This document shows positions 37,958 through 46,621 of a stretch of DNA of 55,233 bases, in pieces. The DNA comes from Pseudomonas sp. Irchel s3f7 (GTDB taxonomy: Bacteria > Pseudomonadota > Gammaproteobacteria > Pseudomonadales > Pseudomonadaceae). Position numbers and translations under genes: made by a program. Every line of letters starts with the position of its first letter. The first letter of the stretch is position 1. Location of the stretch: assembly GCF_900187615.1 (NCBI RefSeq), contig NZ_FYDO01000038.1:1-55233 (forward strand), written 5' to 3'. Under the pieces are notes generated by a model. It was given only the letters and a program-made list of their open reading frames with translations, did not search any database and had not been told where the DNA came from.

Positions 37958-37971
37958 AGTTGTATACAACT
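37958..37971. promoter_or_regulatory. 14-bp palindrome between the purine permease and brnT
   Basis: AGTTGTATACAACT is a perfect dyad, 13 bp before the brnT-like ORF and 67 bp before the permease start. TTGTATACAA-type dyads are typical of GntR-family operators (purine-utilisation genes are often controlled so), but the position also suits BrnT/BrnA autorepression. The sequence alone does not decide. Confidence 0.55.
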
Positions 37972-37984
37972 TGTCAGTCACAAA

Positions 37985-38233
37985 ATGGATACCGGTCCAT
38001 TTGTCATGCATCAAGGCGTCAGCCTCGCCGAAACCGAAGCGGTATTTCATGACGAGCGAGCACTGACCATTGAGGACAACCACCACGACGAGCAGCGCTG
38101 GATCACCATGGGAATGGATGCAAAAGGTCCTTTGCTGGTCGTTCCGCACATCTACCGCGACCCGAATTTCGTACGAATCAATTCCGCGTGTCTAGCCTGT
38201 ATACGCGAGCGCCATCAATATCTGGAGGCATGA
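37985..38233 (+). pseudogene. BrnT-type toxin, degenerate
   Basis: An 82-residue frame whose centre matches BrnT RelE-like RNases (GVSLAETEAVFHDERALTIED, then ERWITMGMDAKG, then LLVV). Typical BrnT starts with W-D-x-x-K...N-x-K-K-H-G; here the first ten residues (MDTGPFVMHQ) do not match, while a +1 frame just upstream reads TKWIPV...CIK, suggesting an indel and partial loss. The usual RIISARxATxRERxQY end reads RINSACLACIRERHQY, replacing an arginine expected in the RNase site. No ribosome site is seen at the ATG. I read it as an inactive toxin, though a weakly active shortened one is not excluded. Confidence 0.65.
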
Positions 38234-38236
38234 ACA

Positions 38237-38542
38237 ATGAAAGATGAATACGAATTCAGCGATGCCAAGCGTGGGGCGATGGCCACCAGCAAAGGCAAGA
38301 CACGCATCACCATCATGCTTGATGACGCTGTCATCGAGGCCGCGCGGGCAGTAGCAGAAAGCGAGGGATACGGTTACCAGACGGTGATCAACAACACGTT
38401 GCGCCAGGCATTGCTCGGTGGCGACAAAGCAGGCCTGCTCAAAAAAGACATCACGGCTGACGAACTGAAAAACCTCCAGCAAAAACTGACAGAAGCGCTT
38501 CGAGAAATTCAACGCGTAATCGAGCCGAGCGTTCAGCCCTGA
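38237..38542 (+). CDS. BrnA-type antitoxin
   Basis: A 101-residue protein. MKDEYEFSDAKRGAM and KTRITIMLDDAVIEAAR are typical of BrnA, which binds BrnT through its N-terminal region and DNA through a ribbon-helix-helix fold (residues about 27-66). A GGAGG site precedes the ATG, 3 bp after the toxin frame. It appears intact, in contrast to its toxin. The C-terminal extension (about 67-101) is helical. It may remain as an orphan DNA-binding protein or protect against a related toxin elsewhere. Confidence 0.82.
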   Translation: MKDEYEFSDAKRGAMATSKGKTRITIMLDDAVIEAARAVAESEGYGYQTVINNTLRQALLGGDKAGLLKKDITADELKNLQQKLTEALREIQRVIEPSVQP

Positions 38543-38550
38543 AACGAAAA

Positions 38551-38575
38551 CGGGCCGATCAATCAGATCAGCCCG
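38551..38575. terminator. Convergent hairpin between brnA and the acetyltransferase gene
   Basis: CGGGC(C)GATC...GATC(A)GCCCG forms a bulged stem; AAAA precedes it (T run on the minus strand), so it would best end the acetyltransferase transcript. Confidence 0.5.
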
Positions 38576-38597
38576 ATAGGTGTTTACAACGCTGAGC

Positions 38598-39428
38598 CTA
38601 CTTCGGCACCTCGATCAATCGTTCGAGCGTCTGCTGCAACTGCGCATGGCCCGGAACACGAATGCCGAACTCGGTCTGCAGCAACGCAATCAAGGCCTGC
38701 ACATCACTTACCTGCCGCCGCTCGCTGTCCTCGCCGACACGGTGAATGGCGAAACTACCGTTGTTGAGCGTGCGTCGCCAGCCCTCCCCGGTGCGCGCCA
38801 CCATCAGCTGCCGGGTGAAAGTAGACTCGGGATGGGTCGAGACGTACCAGTTGCCGACCGTGAAATCGATGTCTTCCTGGCGTTGCAGATCGAAGATGTA
38901 CATGGCGCGCCACTCGTCACCGACAAGAGCGCGCAGGGTGTAGCCGTCGACGTGCGGTTCGATGCGATACGGTTCGTGAGGCGTGAGCTGTTCAACGCGA
39001 GAGTCCAGCAGCAGTGGAGCGGTGGGCACCATGCCGCCGAAGCCGACGTCGGTGATGTATCGAATGTCATCGATGATGACCAGGCTCAAGCGATGAGTCC
39101 GCGCCGTCCACGCCCCCTCCGGCTGCCCCATCACCACTCGGCCACTGATGGCGCGGGCGTCGTAGCCCAATTCCTGGAGCAAGGCCAGGAACAGATTATT
39201 GAGTTCGTAGCAGTAACCCCCACGACCGTCGTGCAGGACTTTTTGCTCGATCGACGGCAGATCGATGAGCACCGGTTCGCCGGACAGCGTGGTGAGGTTT
39301 TCAAACGGGAATTCGCCAGTGTGGCGCAATTGAAGCCGTCGCAGGTTTTCCAGGGTCGGCGCTGGCGGCTCATCGAAGCCCAGCCGTTGCAGGTATAACG
39401 CAAGGTGTGTGAGGCGTGGTTCGCTCAT
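38598..39428 (-). CDS. Arylamine N-acetyltransferase
   Basis: A 276-residue NAT. The cysteine-protease-like triad is complete: Cys73 (GRGGYCYE), His112 (ARTHRLSLV) and Asp127 (ITDVGFGG). It transfers acetyl from acetyl-CoA to arylamines and hydrazines; the physiological substrate is unknown. The length fits bacterial NATs. It stands alone on its strand. Confidence 0.92.
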   Translation of the reverse strand: MSEPRLTHLALYLQRLGFDEPPAPTLENLRRLQLRHTGEFPFENLTTLSGEPVLIDLPSIEQKVLHDGRGGYCYELNNLFLALLQELGYDARAISGRVVMGQPEGAWTARTHRLSLVIIDDIRYITDVGFGGMVPTAPLLLDSRVEQLTPHEPYRIEPHVDGYTLRALVGDEWRAMYIFDLQRQEDIDFTVGNWYVSTHPESTFTRQLMVARTGEGWRRTLNNGSFAIHRVGEDSERRQVSDVQALIALLQTEFGIRVPGHAQLQQTLERLIEVPK

Positions 39429-39541
39429 CGTTCAATCCTTTTGCACGCAAGCGGCGGATCTTTCCGCCAATGGGCGCTATGTATAAGGGATGAACCGGTG
39501 CCGCCGACAATTGATTTAGCCAATTGCCCTGCATGAAAAAC

Positions 39542-40336
39542 TCAACGCAGCTTGCGCGAGCTCAACTGTATCCAGGTCGGCGCATGGTCGCTGGCACGGG
39601 GTTCGTTGCGCACCCACGCATCGACCCCGGCCTCTTGCAGATAAGGACTCAAGGCGGGATTGAGCAACAGGTGATCGATGCGCAATCCGGAGTTCTTTTG
39701 CCAATGCTGACGAAAATAATCCCAGAAGGTGTAGAGCCGATCGTGTGGATACACGTGGCGCAACGAGTCGGTCCAGCCTTGGTCCAGCAGGCGCTGGTAG
39801 CACTCGCGGCTCTCCGGTTGCAACAACGCGTCCTTGAGCCAGGAGCGCGGGTTGTAGATGTCCAGGTCGGTGGGCACGACGTTGTAATCACCGGCCAGCA
39901 CGACCGGATGCTCGCTGCTTTGAAGTGACTCGGCATAGCGGATCAACCGCTCGAACCAGGCCAGTTTGTAATCGAACTTCGGCCCCGGTTGTGGATTGCC
40001 GTTAGGCAAATACAGGCAGCCGACCAACACGCCATGCACCGCCGCTTCCAGATAGCGACTATGACTGTCACCCTCATCGCCCGGCAGGCCTCGCCGACTC
40101 TCCAGCGGCTGCGCCTCACGCGCCAGAATCGCTACGCCGTTCCAGGACGCCTGACCGTGCCAGATTGCGCCATAACCGGCCGCTTCCAGTTCGGCGACAG
40201 GGAACGCACTGTCGACCGATTTCAGCTCCTGCAAGCAGGCGATGTCGGGTTTTTCGCGTTCAAGCCACGCCAACAGGTTTGGCAACCGGGCACGTATGCC
40301 ATTGACGTTGAACGTCGCGATACGCAGCTTCTTCAT
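39542..40336 (-). CDS. xthA: Exodeoxyribonuclease III
   Basis: A 264-residue EEP-family nuclease that cuts at abasic sites and degrades 3' ends. It shows RIATFNVNGIRARL at the start, LQELKS with the metal-binding Glu, LAGDYNVVPTDLDIYN, and the terminal SDHAP. Pseudomonads often have more than one copy; this is the ~264-residue form. Confidence 0.93.
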   Translation of the reverse strand: MKKLRIATFNVNGIRARLPNLLAWLEREKPDIACLQELKSVDSAFPVAELEAAGYGAIWHGQASWNGVAILAREAQPLESRRGLPGDEGDSHSRYLEAAVHGVLVGCLYLPNGNPQPGPKFDYKLAWFERLIRYAESLQSSEHPVVLAGDYNVVPTDLDIYNPRSWLKDALLQPESRECYQRLLDQGWTDSLRHVYPHDRLYTFWDYFRQHWQKNSGLRIDHLLLNPALSPYLQEAGVDAWVRNEPRASDHAPTWIQLSSRKLR

Positions 40337-40472
40337 GGACGGACTCTCCTGAGGACGAGATGCCCAATGTCTGACACTTGACCCTTTCGGTGGTTGCGTC
40401 TGTTGCCCTGTCCAGGCTACGTGCGGCGCCTCAACTGAATCCAGCGCTATCGGCTGCTTTCTTACCCAGGAT

Positions 40473-40605
40473 TCACAGTTGTTTGACCGGTGCCGGGTTC
40501 CATTTACCGTTCAACGCATCAAGCTTCGGCCCGTACAAACGCATGGTCAGGTTAAACGGACCTTTGGGCCGGGTGTCAAGCCAGTGAAACACCGTCGAAA
40601 AGCCT
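40473..40605 (-). pseudogene. 3' remnant of a DUF1254/DUF1214 protein gene
   Basis: Minus-strand translation ending with TGA at 40473-40475 reads FHWLDTRPKGPFNLTMRLYG, then PKLDALNGKWNPAPVKQL. The G-P-F-N-L-T-M-R-L-Y-x-P...W-x-P tail is characteristic of DUF1214 C termini. No upstream coding region exists: the frame runs into the 3' end of the diguanylate cyclase gene (stop 40606-40608). About 44 codons remain. Between 40337 and 40472 nothing further is recognised. Confidence 0.65.
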
Positions 40606-42186
40606 TCAACGGTCGGAACGCATCAGCGTTTCGACGCCCACCTCTCTCAACAACGTTGCCGTGCAGTTGCGACCCGAATGCTTGGCCCGGTACAACGCCG
40701 CATCCGCCCGCTCAATGAACACGTCCATGCTGTCACGCCCGCTCGGCACAAACGAATAGCAACCGAGGCTGATCGTCACATAGCCATGTGGCGAGCCGGT
40801 GTGGCTGATGTTTTTGTCGATGACATTGCGGCGGATTTGCTCGGCAATGGTCATGGCGCCATGGATGTCGGTATCGGGCAGCAACACGGCGAACTCTTCA
40901 CCGCCGTAACGCACCGCCAGATCAGCCTTGCGGTGGCAGCAGCTTTTCAGCGCCCGCGCCACTTCGGCCAGGCAGTGATCCCCCACCACGTGGCCATAGG
41001 TGTCGTTGTAGCGTTTGAAGTAATCGATATCGAGCATGATCAGGCTCAGCGGGCTGGCCTGACGAGCGCCGCGACCGAACTCGACGTCCAGCGCCCGCTC
41101 GAACAAGCGACGGTTGGCCAAACCGGTCAGGCTGTCATGGGTGGCGATCAACTCCAGCGCTTCCTGCGCGCGACGCAGATCCGCCTCGACCCGTTCGCCG
41201 ACCCGCACCTGTTGAATGAACACCCAACCGAACAGCCCCACGCCCAGCAATACCAGGGCAACGATGAGGCTGGAGCGAAACGCGGTGTCGTACCAGCCGG
41301 CGAGAATGGCATCCAGGGACGATGCCGCCGAAACCACCAGCGGATACGTTTCCAGTTGTCGATAGCCGTAGAGGCGCTCGACACCATCAATCATGGAAGT
41401 GAACGTCGCATGGCCGGCGGTCGACAGCGGCAGGAACTTCTGGAAGATATCGCCCTGCGCCAATGACGTTCCGATCTGCGCCTCGACAAAAGGACGACGC
41501 GCCAGCAACGTTCCATCAGTCAGGGTGAGAAACATCGAACCCTTGTCATCGAGGCTGAAGCTTTTGAAAAACTGATCGAAGTACGACATCTTGATGCCGG
41601 CCATCAACACGCCCTGGAAGTGACCGTTCTTGTCGTTGATCCGCTTGGAAATCGGAATGATCCACTCGCCACTTTCCCGACTGCGGATTGCCGGGCCGAT
41701 GTGCACCAAGGACGTCACGTTCTGCTGGTGAAACTTGAAGTAATCGCGATCTGCGACCCCGGCGCCACGGGGCAGGTCTTCAAACGAACTGATCACCCAT
41801 TGCCCTTTCTGATCGAACAGCAGGATGCCGTGCAGCTGCTTCAGCGCCAGCACTCGCCGGGCGAAAGTTTTCTGCAAAAGCGGCCGCTGTTCCGGACCAA
41901 AACCGTCCAGCTGAATCCAGTCCACCAGACTGCTCAACACCAGGTCAGCCTTCATGAACGTGTCTTCGGCTTGTTGTGCCATGGCCCGCGTCAGGTTCGA
42001 CGATGCCACTTGCGCCAGGCTCAGGTCATGTCGCCGGGATTGTTCCAACTGCAGGTAAAGCAGCCCGCACAGGCACAGACACACCGTGGCAATGAACAAC
42101 ACCGCCGCCTTGCGTAGCGGTATGCGTTTCAATGCAACACCGGGGGTGTGGTGCGAGTCGTGAAGGCGTGTAGGCAAAAAGCTCAT
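40606..42186 (-). CDS. Membrane-bound diguanylate cyclase
   Basis: A 526-residue protein. The start at 42186 (MSFLPTRLHDSHH) gives a short cytoplasmic tail, a transmembrane helix at about 26-45, a periplasmic dCache-like sensor domain (about 50-285; ADRDYFKFH...GPAIRSRESGEWIIPISKRI is typical), a second helix at about 292-312, then a GGDEF domain with GGEEF near 425-430, which is the active A-site form. It makes c-di-GMP upon an extracellular signal. The 3' end overlaps a DUF1214 remnant. Confidence 0.9.
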   Translation of the reverse strand: MSFLPTRLHDSHHTPGVALKRIPLRKAAVLFIATVCLCLCGLLYLQLEQSRRHDLSLAQVASSNLTRAMAQQAEDTFMKADLVLSSLVDWIQLDGFGPEQRPLLQKTFARRVLALKQLHGILLFDQKGQWVISSFEDLPRGAGVADRDYFKFHQQNVTSLVHIGPAIRSRESGEWIIPISKRINDKNGHFQGVLMAGIKMSYFDQFFKSFSLDDKGSMFLTLTDGTLLARRPFVEAQIGTSLAQGDIFQKFLPLSTAGHATFTSMIDGVERLYGYRQLETYPLVVSAASSLDAILAGWYDTAFRSSLIVALVLLGVGLFGWVFIQQVRVGERVEADLRRAQEALELIATHDSLTGLANRRLFERALDVEFGRGARQASPLSLIMLDIDYFKRYNDTYGHVVGDHCLAEVARALKSCCHRKADLAVRYGGEEFAVLLPDTDIHGAMTIAEQIRRNVIDKNISHTGSPHGYVTISLGCYSFVPSGRDSMDVFIERADAALYRAKHSGRNCTATLLREVGVETLMRSDR

Positions 42187-42300
42187 CCTGTTGGGGGCAA
42201 GGCATGGGCGAAAACCCAAATCCCTCGGTGTGAGCCTAGTTTACGGGGTTATCCGGGATAAAAGCCGACCACTTGCCGGGTGGCGCGCGCTGTTTGCGCC

Positions 42301-44055
42301 CTATTGCCTGTTTTCCCCCGTTACCGCCAGCGGCGCTTCAGTGCGACGCAGGTCCAGTGCCGGCAATCGGGTCGGACCATTCAGCCCTTTCAGCACCCGG
42401 GCATCGTAATCGTAGATATCCGGCTTGAATGTCACCCGCCCCTCGTTGCTCAGGTCTACGGTCCAGTAAGCCAACAGCACCGGCACTTTCACCGGTAGCC
42501 GAATGTTTTCGGTCCTGCCATTGGCCAGTTGCTTCTGAATACCTGCACTGTTCCAGCGGACCGGGTCGTTGAACAGCAACTCAACCAGTTGCAACGGGTT
42601 TTCCACGCGAATGCAGCCCGAGCTGGTGGCCCGAACGGTTTTGGCAAACAACTCGCGATGCGGCGTGTCATGCAGGTAAATCGCATAGTCGTTGGGGAAG
42701 CGGATGACGACCTGGCCCAGCGAACTGTCGGGCCCGGCGTCCTGACGCAGGCTGATGCCCCGCGGATTGCTCCAGTCGACGCTCGACGGACTGAGCACAT
42801 TGCCCTCCCGATCCAGCACACGAATCCGATTGGCGGCCAGATAGCCCGGGTCGTTCTGGATTTTCGGAATCACATCCTGCTTGAGGATCGTCGGCGGCAC
42901 CGTCCAGGTCGGATTGAACGTGATGTAAGTGATCTCGGCCTGGAACACCGGCGTACTGCGTACCGGTTTACCGACCTGCACCCGCGAACGCCAGATCGGC
43001 AGACCATCGCGATACATCGCCACTTTGTACCCGGCGATATCGACAATGACAAACGTGCCCTGCAGCTTGTACAGCAGCCAACGCGCGCGCTCCATGTTTA
43101 CCCGCACCTGATCGATCCGCGCCTCGACGGGCACGTTCAACGCCGCCAGTGTCGCTGCCCCCGCCACGCCGTCGGCGCCCAGGTATTGCTCGGTCTGATA
43201 CTTTTTCACCGCGGCGATGACGTTGTCGTCATAGAGGGCTTTTTTCGACACGCCAGGAGCCAGATATCCGCCCGCCACCAGGCGCGCACGGAGTTGTCCG
43301 ACCGCGAGCCCTTCCATGCCAGGCTTGAGCGATTGGCCCTCGGTCACTTTTGGCCAGCCACCGGCACTGCGAACCTGGCGCAACTTCGCCAGCCCTTCAC
43401 GCAGGTCGCGGTAAATCATTTCCTGGGGAGGCGCCTGGGTAAATGCACGTGCCACATCATGGGCATCGAGGGCGGCGAACAGGGTGTTCATGTCCTCGCG
43501 GGGATCAACACCGGCCGGGTCGAAATTCCAGTGGATATCCAGCCGCGACGGATCGACTTTGCCCCGGCGCAATTGAAGCAACGCGGTAATGAAGGTGCGG
43601 GTCGCCGCCATATCGAACATCGCCCGTTGCGACGTCGAAGGCATGGCCGCCACCAGCGCTTCATGGGCCTGCGCCAACTCCGTGATGCGGAAGTCCGCCG
43701 GGTTCAGGCCGTCGATCTGGGTGTCGTTGAGGCTTTTCAGCAACTGCGTCACATCGCGGTCATCCGTCCACGCGGCGCGATAGTGACGATGCATGTAAAA
43801 ATCCATGACCACCCGATCGACATCCACGCGCTGATGGCGTTTGGAGGTCAGCACCGGCGGAAACGCCGTGCGCAGTGGCTCCAGCGTTGCCTGGATCGCT
43901 TGGCCGATAGCATCATTCGGCGCCGCGGCATCAATTTCGTTGTTTGCCGGAGATACCGGCACAATCGGCGAAGTTTGCGCGATCGCTGCACCGCTGATCA
44001 GAAAGCCCATAAAAAACATGCGGCTTATGACGAATAACCTTGTTAATTGCACCAT
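42301..44055 (-). CDS. YcbB/LdtD-type murein L,D-transpeptidase
   Basis: A 584-residue periplasmic enzyme with an N-terminal signal (cleavage near AIAQ, residue 27), a scaffold domain, a peptidoglycan-binding-like segment (about 245-305, GMEGLAVGQLRARLVAGGYL) and a YkuD catalytic domain. His466 in HDTPH and the nucleophile Cys481 in SSGCIRVENP are present. It makes 3-3 crosslinks that can bypass penicillin-binding proteins. Length and order match the LdtD subfamily. Confidence 0.92.
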   Translation of the reverse strand: MVQLTRLFVISRMFFMGFLISGAAIAQTSPIVPVSPANNEIDAAAPNDAIGQAIQATLEPLRTAFPPVLTSKRHQRVDVDRVVMDFYMHRHYRAAWTDDRDVTQLLKSLNDTQIDGLNPADFRITELAQAHEALVAAMPSTSQRAMFDMAATRTFITALLQLRRGKVDPSRLDIHWNFDPAGVDPREDMNTLFAALDAHDVARAFTQAPPQEMIYRDLREGLAKLRQVRSAGGWPKVTEGQSLKPGMEGLAVGQLRARLVAGGYLAPGVSKKALYDDNVIAAVKKYQTEQYLGADGVAGAATLAALNVPVEARIDQVRVNMERARWLLYKLQGTFVIVDIAGYKVAMYRDGLPIWRSRVQVGKPVRSTPVFQAEITYITFNPTWTVPPTILKQDVIPKIQNDPGYLAANRIRVLDREGNVLSPSSVDWSNPRGISLRQDAGPDSSLGQVVIRFPNDYAIYLHDTPHRELFAKTVRATSSGCIRVENPLQLVELLFNDPVRWNSAGIQKQLANGRTENIRLPVKVPVLLAYWTVDLSNEGRVTFKPDIYDYDARVLKGLNGPTRLPALDLRRTEAPLAVTGENRQ

Positions 44056-44136
44056 GGATAATCCTTAATCTCCCGTTTCAAACGGCTTGCTTCCTGCTCG
44101 CTGCTAGACTCGAAATTATCACGATGAGACCCGACT

Positions 44137-44838
44137 ATGGCGCTAATCCGCTCTGGCCTTTTATTTGCCATTTTACTGACGAGCCTTTCAGTAACGTCAG
44201 CCTACGCCGATTCGCTTGAAAACGCGCTGGTCAAAGCTGCACCAGACGCCAACGCTAAAGTGATTGCCCTCGCCGTCCGCGCCTCGCAATGCAGCCGTGC
44301 CCAAGGCAAGCCTGCTGCCCAAAGGCTGGCAGTGATCGATTATTCCCTGCCTTCGACCGAACAACGCCTGTGGGTGTTCGATCTTAAACGCCGCAAGTTG
44401 CTGTTTCACGAACTGGTTGCCCATGGCCGCAACAGCGGCGAAAACATGGCCACGCTGTTTTCCAACAAGAACGAAAGCCACGCCACCAGCCTCGGCCTGT
44501 TTCGCACGCAACAGAGCTATCGCGGCCAGAACGGCTATTCCCTGCGCATGGAAGGCCTGGAACCAGGCTTCAACGACAACGCATTTGACCGGGCCATCGT
44601 CATTCACGGCGCCCCTTATGTCAGCCCGGTACTGGCCCGCGCCAACGGCCGGATCGGCAGAAGCCTGGGTTGCCCGGCGGTGAGACCGGCGATTGCGCAG
44701 AAGCTGATCGACTCGATGAAAGACGGGCAGTTGTTGTTTTCCTATTACCCGGACCAGCGCTGGTTGAAATCGTCTTCTTATATCAATTGCGGTGGCAACA
44801 CCGTGGCGTCTTCGGACAAGACCACGTCGCGCCAGTAA
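44137..44838 (+). CDS. Secreted L,D-transpeptidase-like protein (YkuD_2 type)
   Basis: A 233-residue protein with a signal peptide (cleaved after AYA, about residue 24). It has the murein L,D-transpeptidase catalytic-domain-like pattern: LWVFDLKRRKLLFHELVAHG, IVIHGAPYV and SLGCPAVRP, giving the His and Cys of the active site. It differs from the LdtD-type protein encoded divergently 81 bp away, so this locus encodes two unrelated-subfamily transpeptidases. Confidence 0.87.
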   Translation: MALIRSGLLFAILLTSLSVTSAYADSLENALVKAAPDANAKVIALAVRASQCSRAQGKPAAQRLAVIDYSLPSTEQRLWVFDLKRRKLLFHELVAHGRNSGENMATLFSNKNESHATSLGLFRTQQSYRGQNGYSLRMEGLEPGFNDNAFDRAIVIHGAPYVSPVLARANGRIGRSLGCPAVRPAIAQKLIDSMKDGQLLFSYYPDQRWLKSSSYINCGGNTVASSDKTTSRQ

Positions 44839-44851
44839 ACAACGCATCTAC

Positions 44852-44866
44852 CTGTCAAAACTGTAA
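44852..44866 (+). promoter_or_regulatory. Candidate CopR-type box upstream of copA
   Basis: CTGTCAAAACTGTAAT carries a CTGT(C/A)A direct repeat at 9-bp period, about 78 bp before copA. It resembles sites of CopR/CusR-like response regulators in pseudomonads, recognised by form only. No copRS genes are in the window. Confidence 0.4.
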
Positions 44867-44943
44867 TCCCCGCCTCAGTTTGCTGAAAGACACCGACCGT
44901 TAGCCTCGTCGACACGTTCAACAGGCTGACGGCGGATAAACCG

Positions 44944-46611
44944 ATGCATACCCCCACATCAAGACGCACCTTCGTCAAAGGCCTGGCCGTTGGCGGGCTC
45001 TTTGCCGGCCTCGGGCTGTGGCGCACGCCGGTCTGGGCGATCACCAGCCCCGGCGAACCGCAGGTGTTGGCCGGCAGCGATTTCGACCTGTTCATCGGTG
45101 AAACTCCGGTCAACTTCACCGGCAACCCGCGCACGGCGATGACCATCAACGGCAGCCTCCCCGGCCCGCTGCTGCGCTGGCGTGAAGGCGACACCGTTAC
45201 GCTGCGGGTCCGCAACCGACTCAAGGACAACACCTCCATTCACTGGCACGGCATCCTGCTGCCAGCCAACATGGATGGCGTACCGGGGCTGAGTTTCAAA
45301 GGCATCGAACCGGGCGGAGTGTATGTCTATCAGTTCAAGGTGCGGCAGAACGGCACCTACTGGTATCACAGCCATTCAGGGCTTCAGGAACAGGCCGGTG
45401 TCTATGGCCCGCTGATCATCGACGCGAAGGAGCCGGAGCCGTTTCAGTACGACCGCGACTACGTGGTGATGCTCAGCGACTGGACCGACCAAGACCCGGC
45501 CAGCCTGATGAAGACCCTGAAAAAACAATCCGATTACTACAACTTCAACAAACGCACCGTGGGCGACTTCATCCACGACGTCAGCGAAAAAGGCTGGGGA
45601 GCGACCGTCGCCGATCGCAAAATGTGGGCCGAGATGAAGATGAACCCCACCGATCTGGCAGACGTCGGTGGCGCCACTTACACCTTCCTGTTGAACGGCC
45701 AGGTGCCGGACACGAACTGGACCGGTCTGTTTCGCCCGGGTGAAAAGCTGCGCCTGCGCTTCATCAATGGCTCCGCCATGACGTACTTCGACGTGCGCAT
45801 TCCCGGCCTGAAAATGACCGTGGTCGCGGCGGACGGTCTGCACATCAAACCGGTGAGCGTCGACGAGTTTCGCATTGCCGTGGCGGAGACCTTTGACGTG
45901 ATCGTCGAGCCGACCGAGGCGAGCTACACCCTGTTCGCCCAAGCCATGGATCGCAGCGGATACGCCCGCGGCACCCTTGCGGTGAAGGCCGGTTTGTCGG
46001 CGCCGTTACCACCACTGGACCCACGACCGCTGGTGACTATGGACGACATGGGCATGGCGGGCATGGATCACAGCAACATGCCCGGCATGCAGTCCCACCC
46101 GACCTCGGAAACCGACAACCCGCTGGTGGACATGCAGGCCATGTCCACCTCACCGAAACTCGCCGACCCCGGCATGGGCCTGCGCAACAACGGCCGCCGC
46201 GTGCTCACCTATTCCGACCTGCGCAGCACCTTCGAAGACCCGGACGGCCGCGAGCCTGGCCGCACCATCGAGTTGCACCTGACCGGTCACATGGAGAAAT
46301 TCGCCTGGTCGTTCAACGGCGTGAAGTTTTCGGATGCCGAGCCGCTGCGCCTCAAGTACGGCGAGCGACTGCGGATCGTACTGGTCAACGACACGATGAT
46401 GATGCACCCCATCCACCTGCATGGCATGTGGAGCGACCTCGAGGACGAGAACGGCCAGTTCATGGTGCGCAAACACACCATCGACATGCCACCGGGCTCC
46501 CGGCGCACCTATCGGGTCACTGCCGATGCGCTCGGCCGTTGGGCCTATCACTGCCATCTCCTGTACCACATGGAAATGGGCATGTTCCGTGAAGTTCGCG
46601 TGGAAGAATGA
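44944..46611 (+). CDS. copA: Periplasmic multicopper oxidase CopA (copper resistance)
   Basis: A 555-residue multicopper oxidase exported by Tat (SRRTFVKG at about residues 6-13). All copper motifs are present: HWHG, WYHSHS, HPIHLHGMW and HCHLLYHMEMGM. It oxidises and binds Cu(I) in the periplasm. The Met-rich segment (MDDMGMAGMDHSNMPGM, about 361-377) is short compared with the roughly 609-residue P. syringae CopA. It heads the cop genes; copB starts 10 bp later. Confidence 0.95.
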   Translation: MHTPTSRRTFVKGLAVGGLFAGLGLWRTPVWAITSPGEPQVLAGSDFDLFIGETPVNFTGNPRTAMTINGSLPGPLLRWREGDTVTLRVRNRLKDNTSIHWHGILLPANMDGVPGLSFKGIEPGGVYVYQFKVRQNGTYWYHSHSGLQEQAGVYGPLIIDAKEPEPFQYDRDYVVMLSDWTDQDPASLMKTLKKQSDYYNFNKRTVGDFIHDVSEKGWGATVADRKMWAEMKMNPTDLADVGGATYTFLLNGQVPDTNWTGLFRPGEKLRLRFINGSAMTYFDVRIPGLKMTVVAADGLHIKPVSVDEFRIAVAETFDVIVEPTEASYTLFAQAMDRSGYARGTLAVKAGLSAPLPPLDPRPLVTMDDMGMAGMDHSNMPGMQSHPTSETDNPLVDMQAMSTSPKLADPGMGLRNNGRRVLTYSDLRSTFEDPDGREPGRTIELHLTGHMEKFAWSFNGVKFSDAEPLRLKYGERLRIVLVNDTMMMHPIHLHGMWSDLEDENGQFMVRKHTIDMPPGSRRTYRVTADALGRWAYHCHLLYHMEMGMFREVRVEE

Positions 46612-46621
46612 GGCGCATCCC

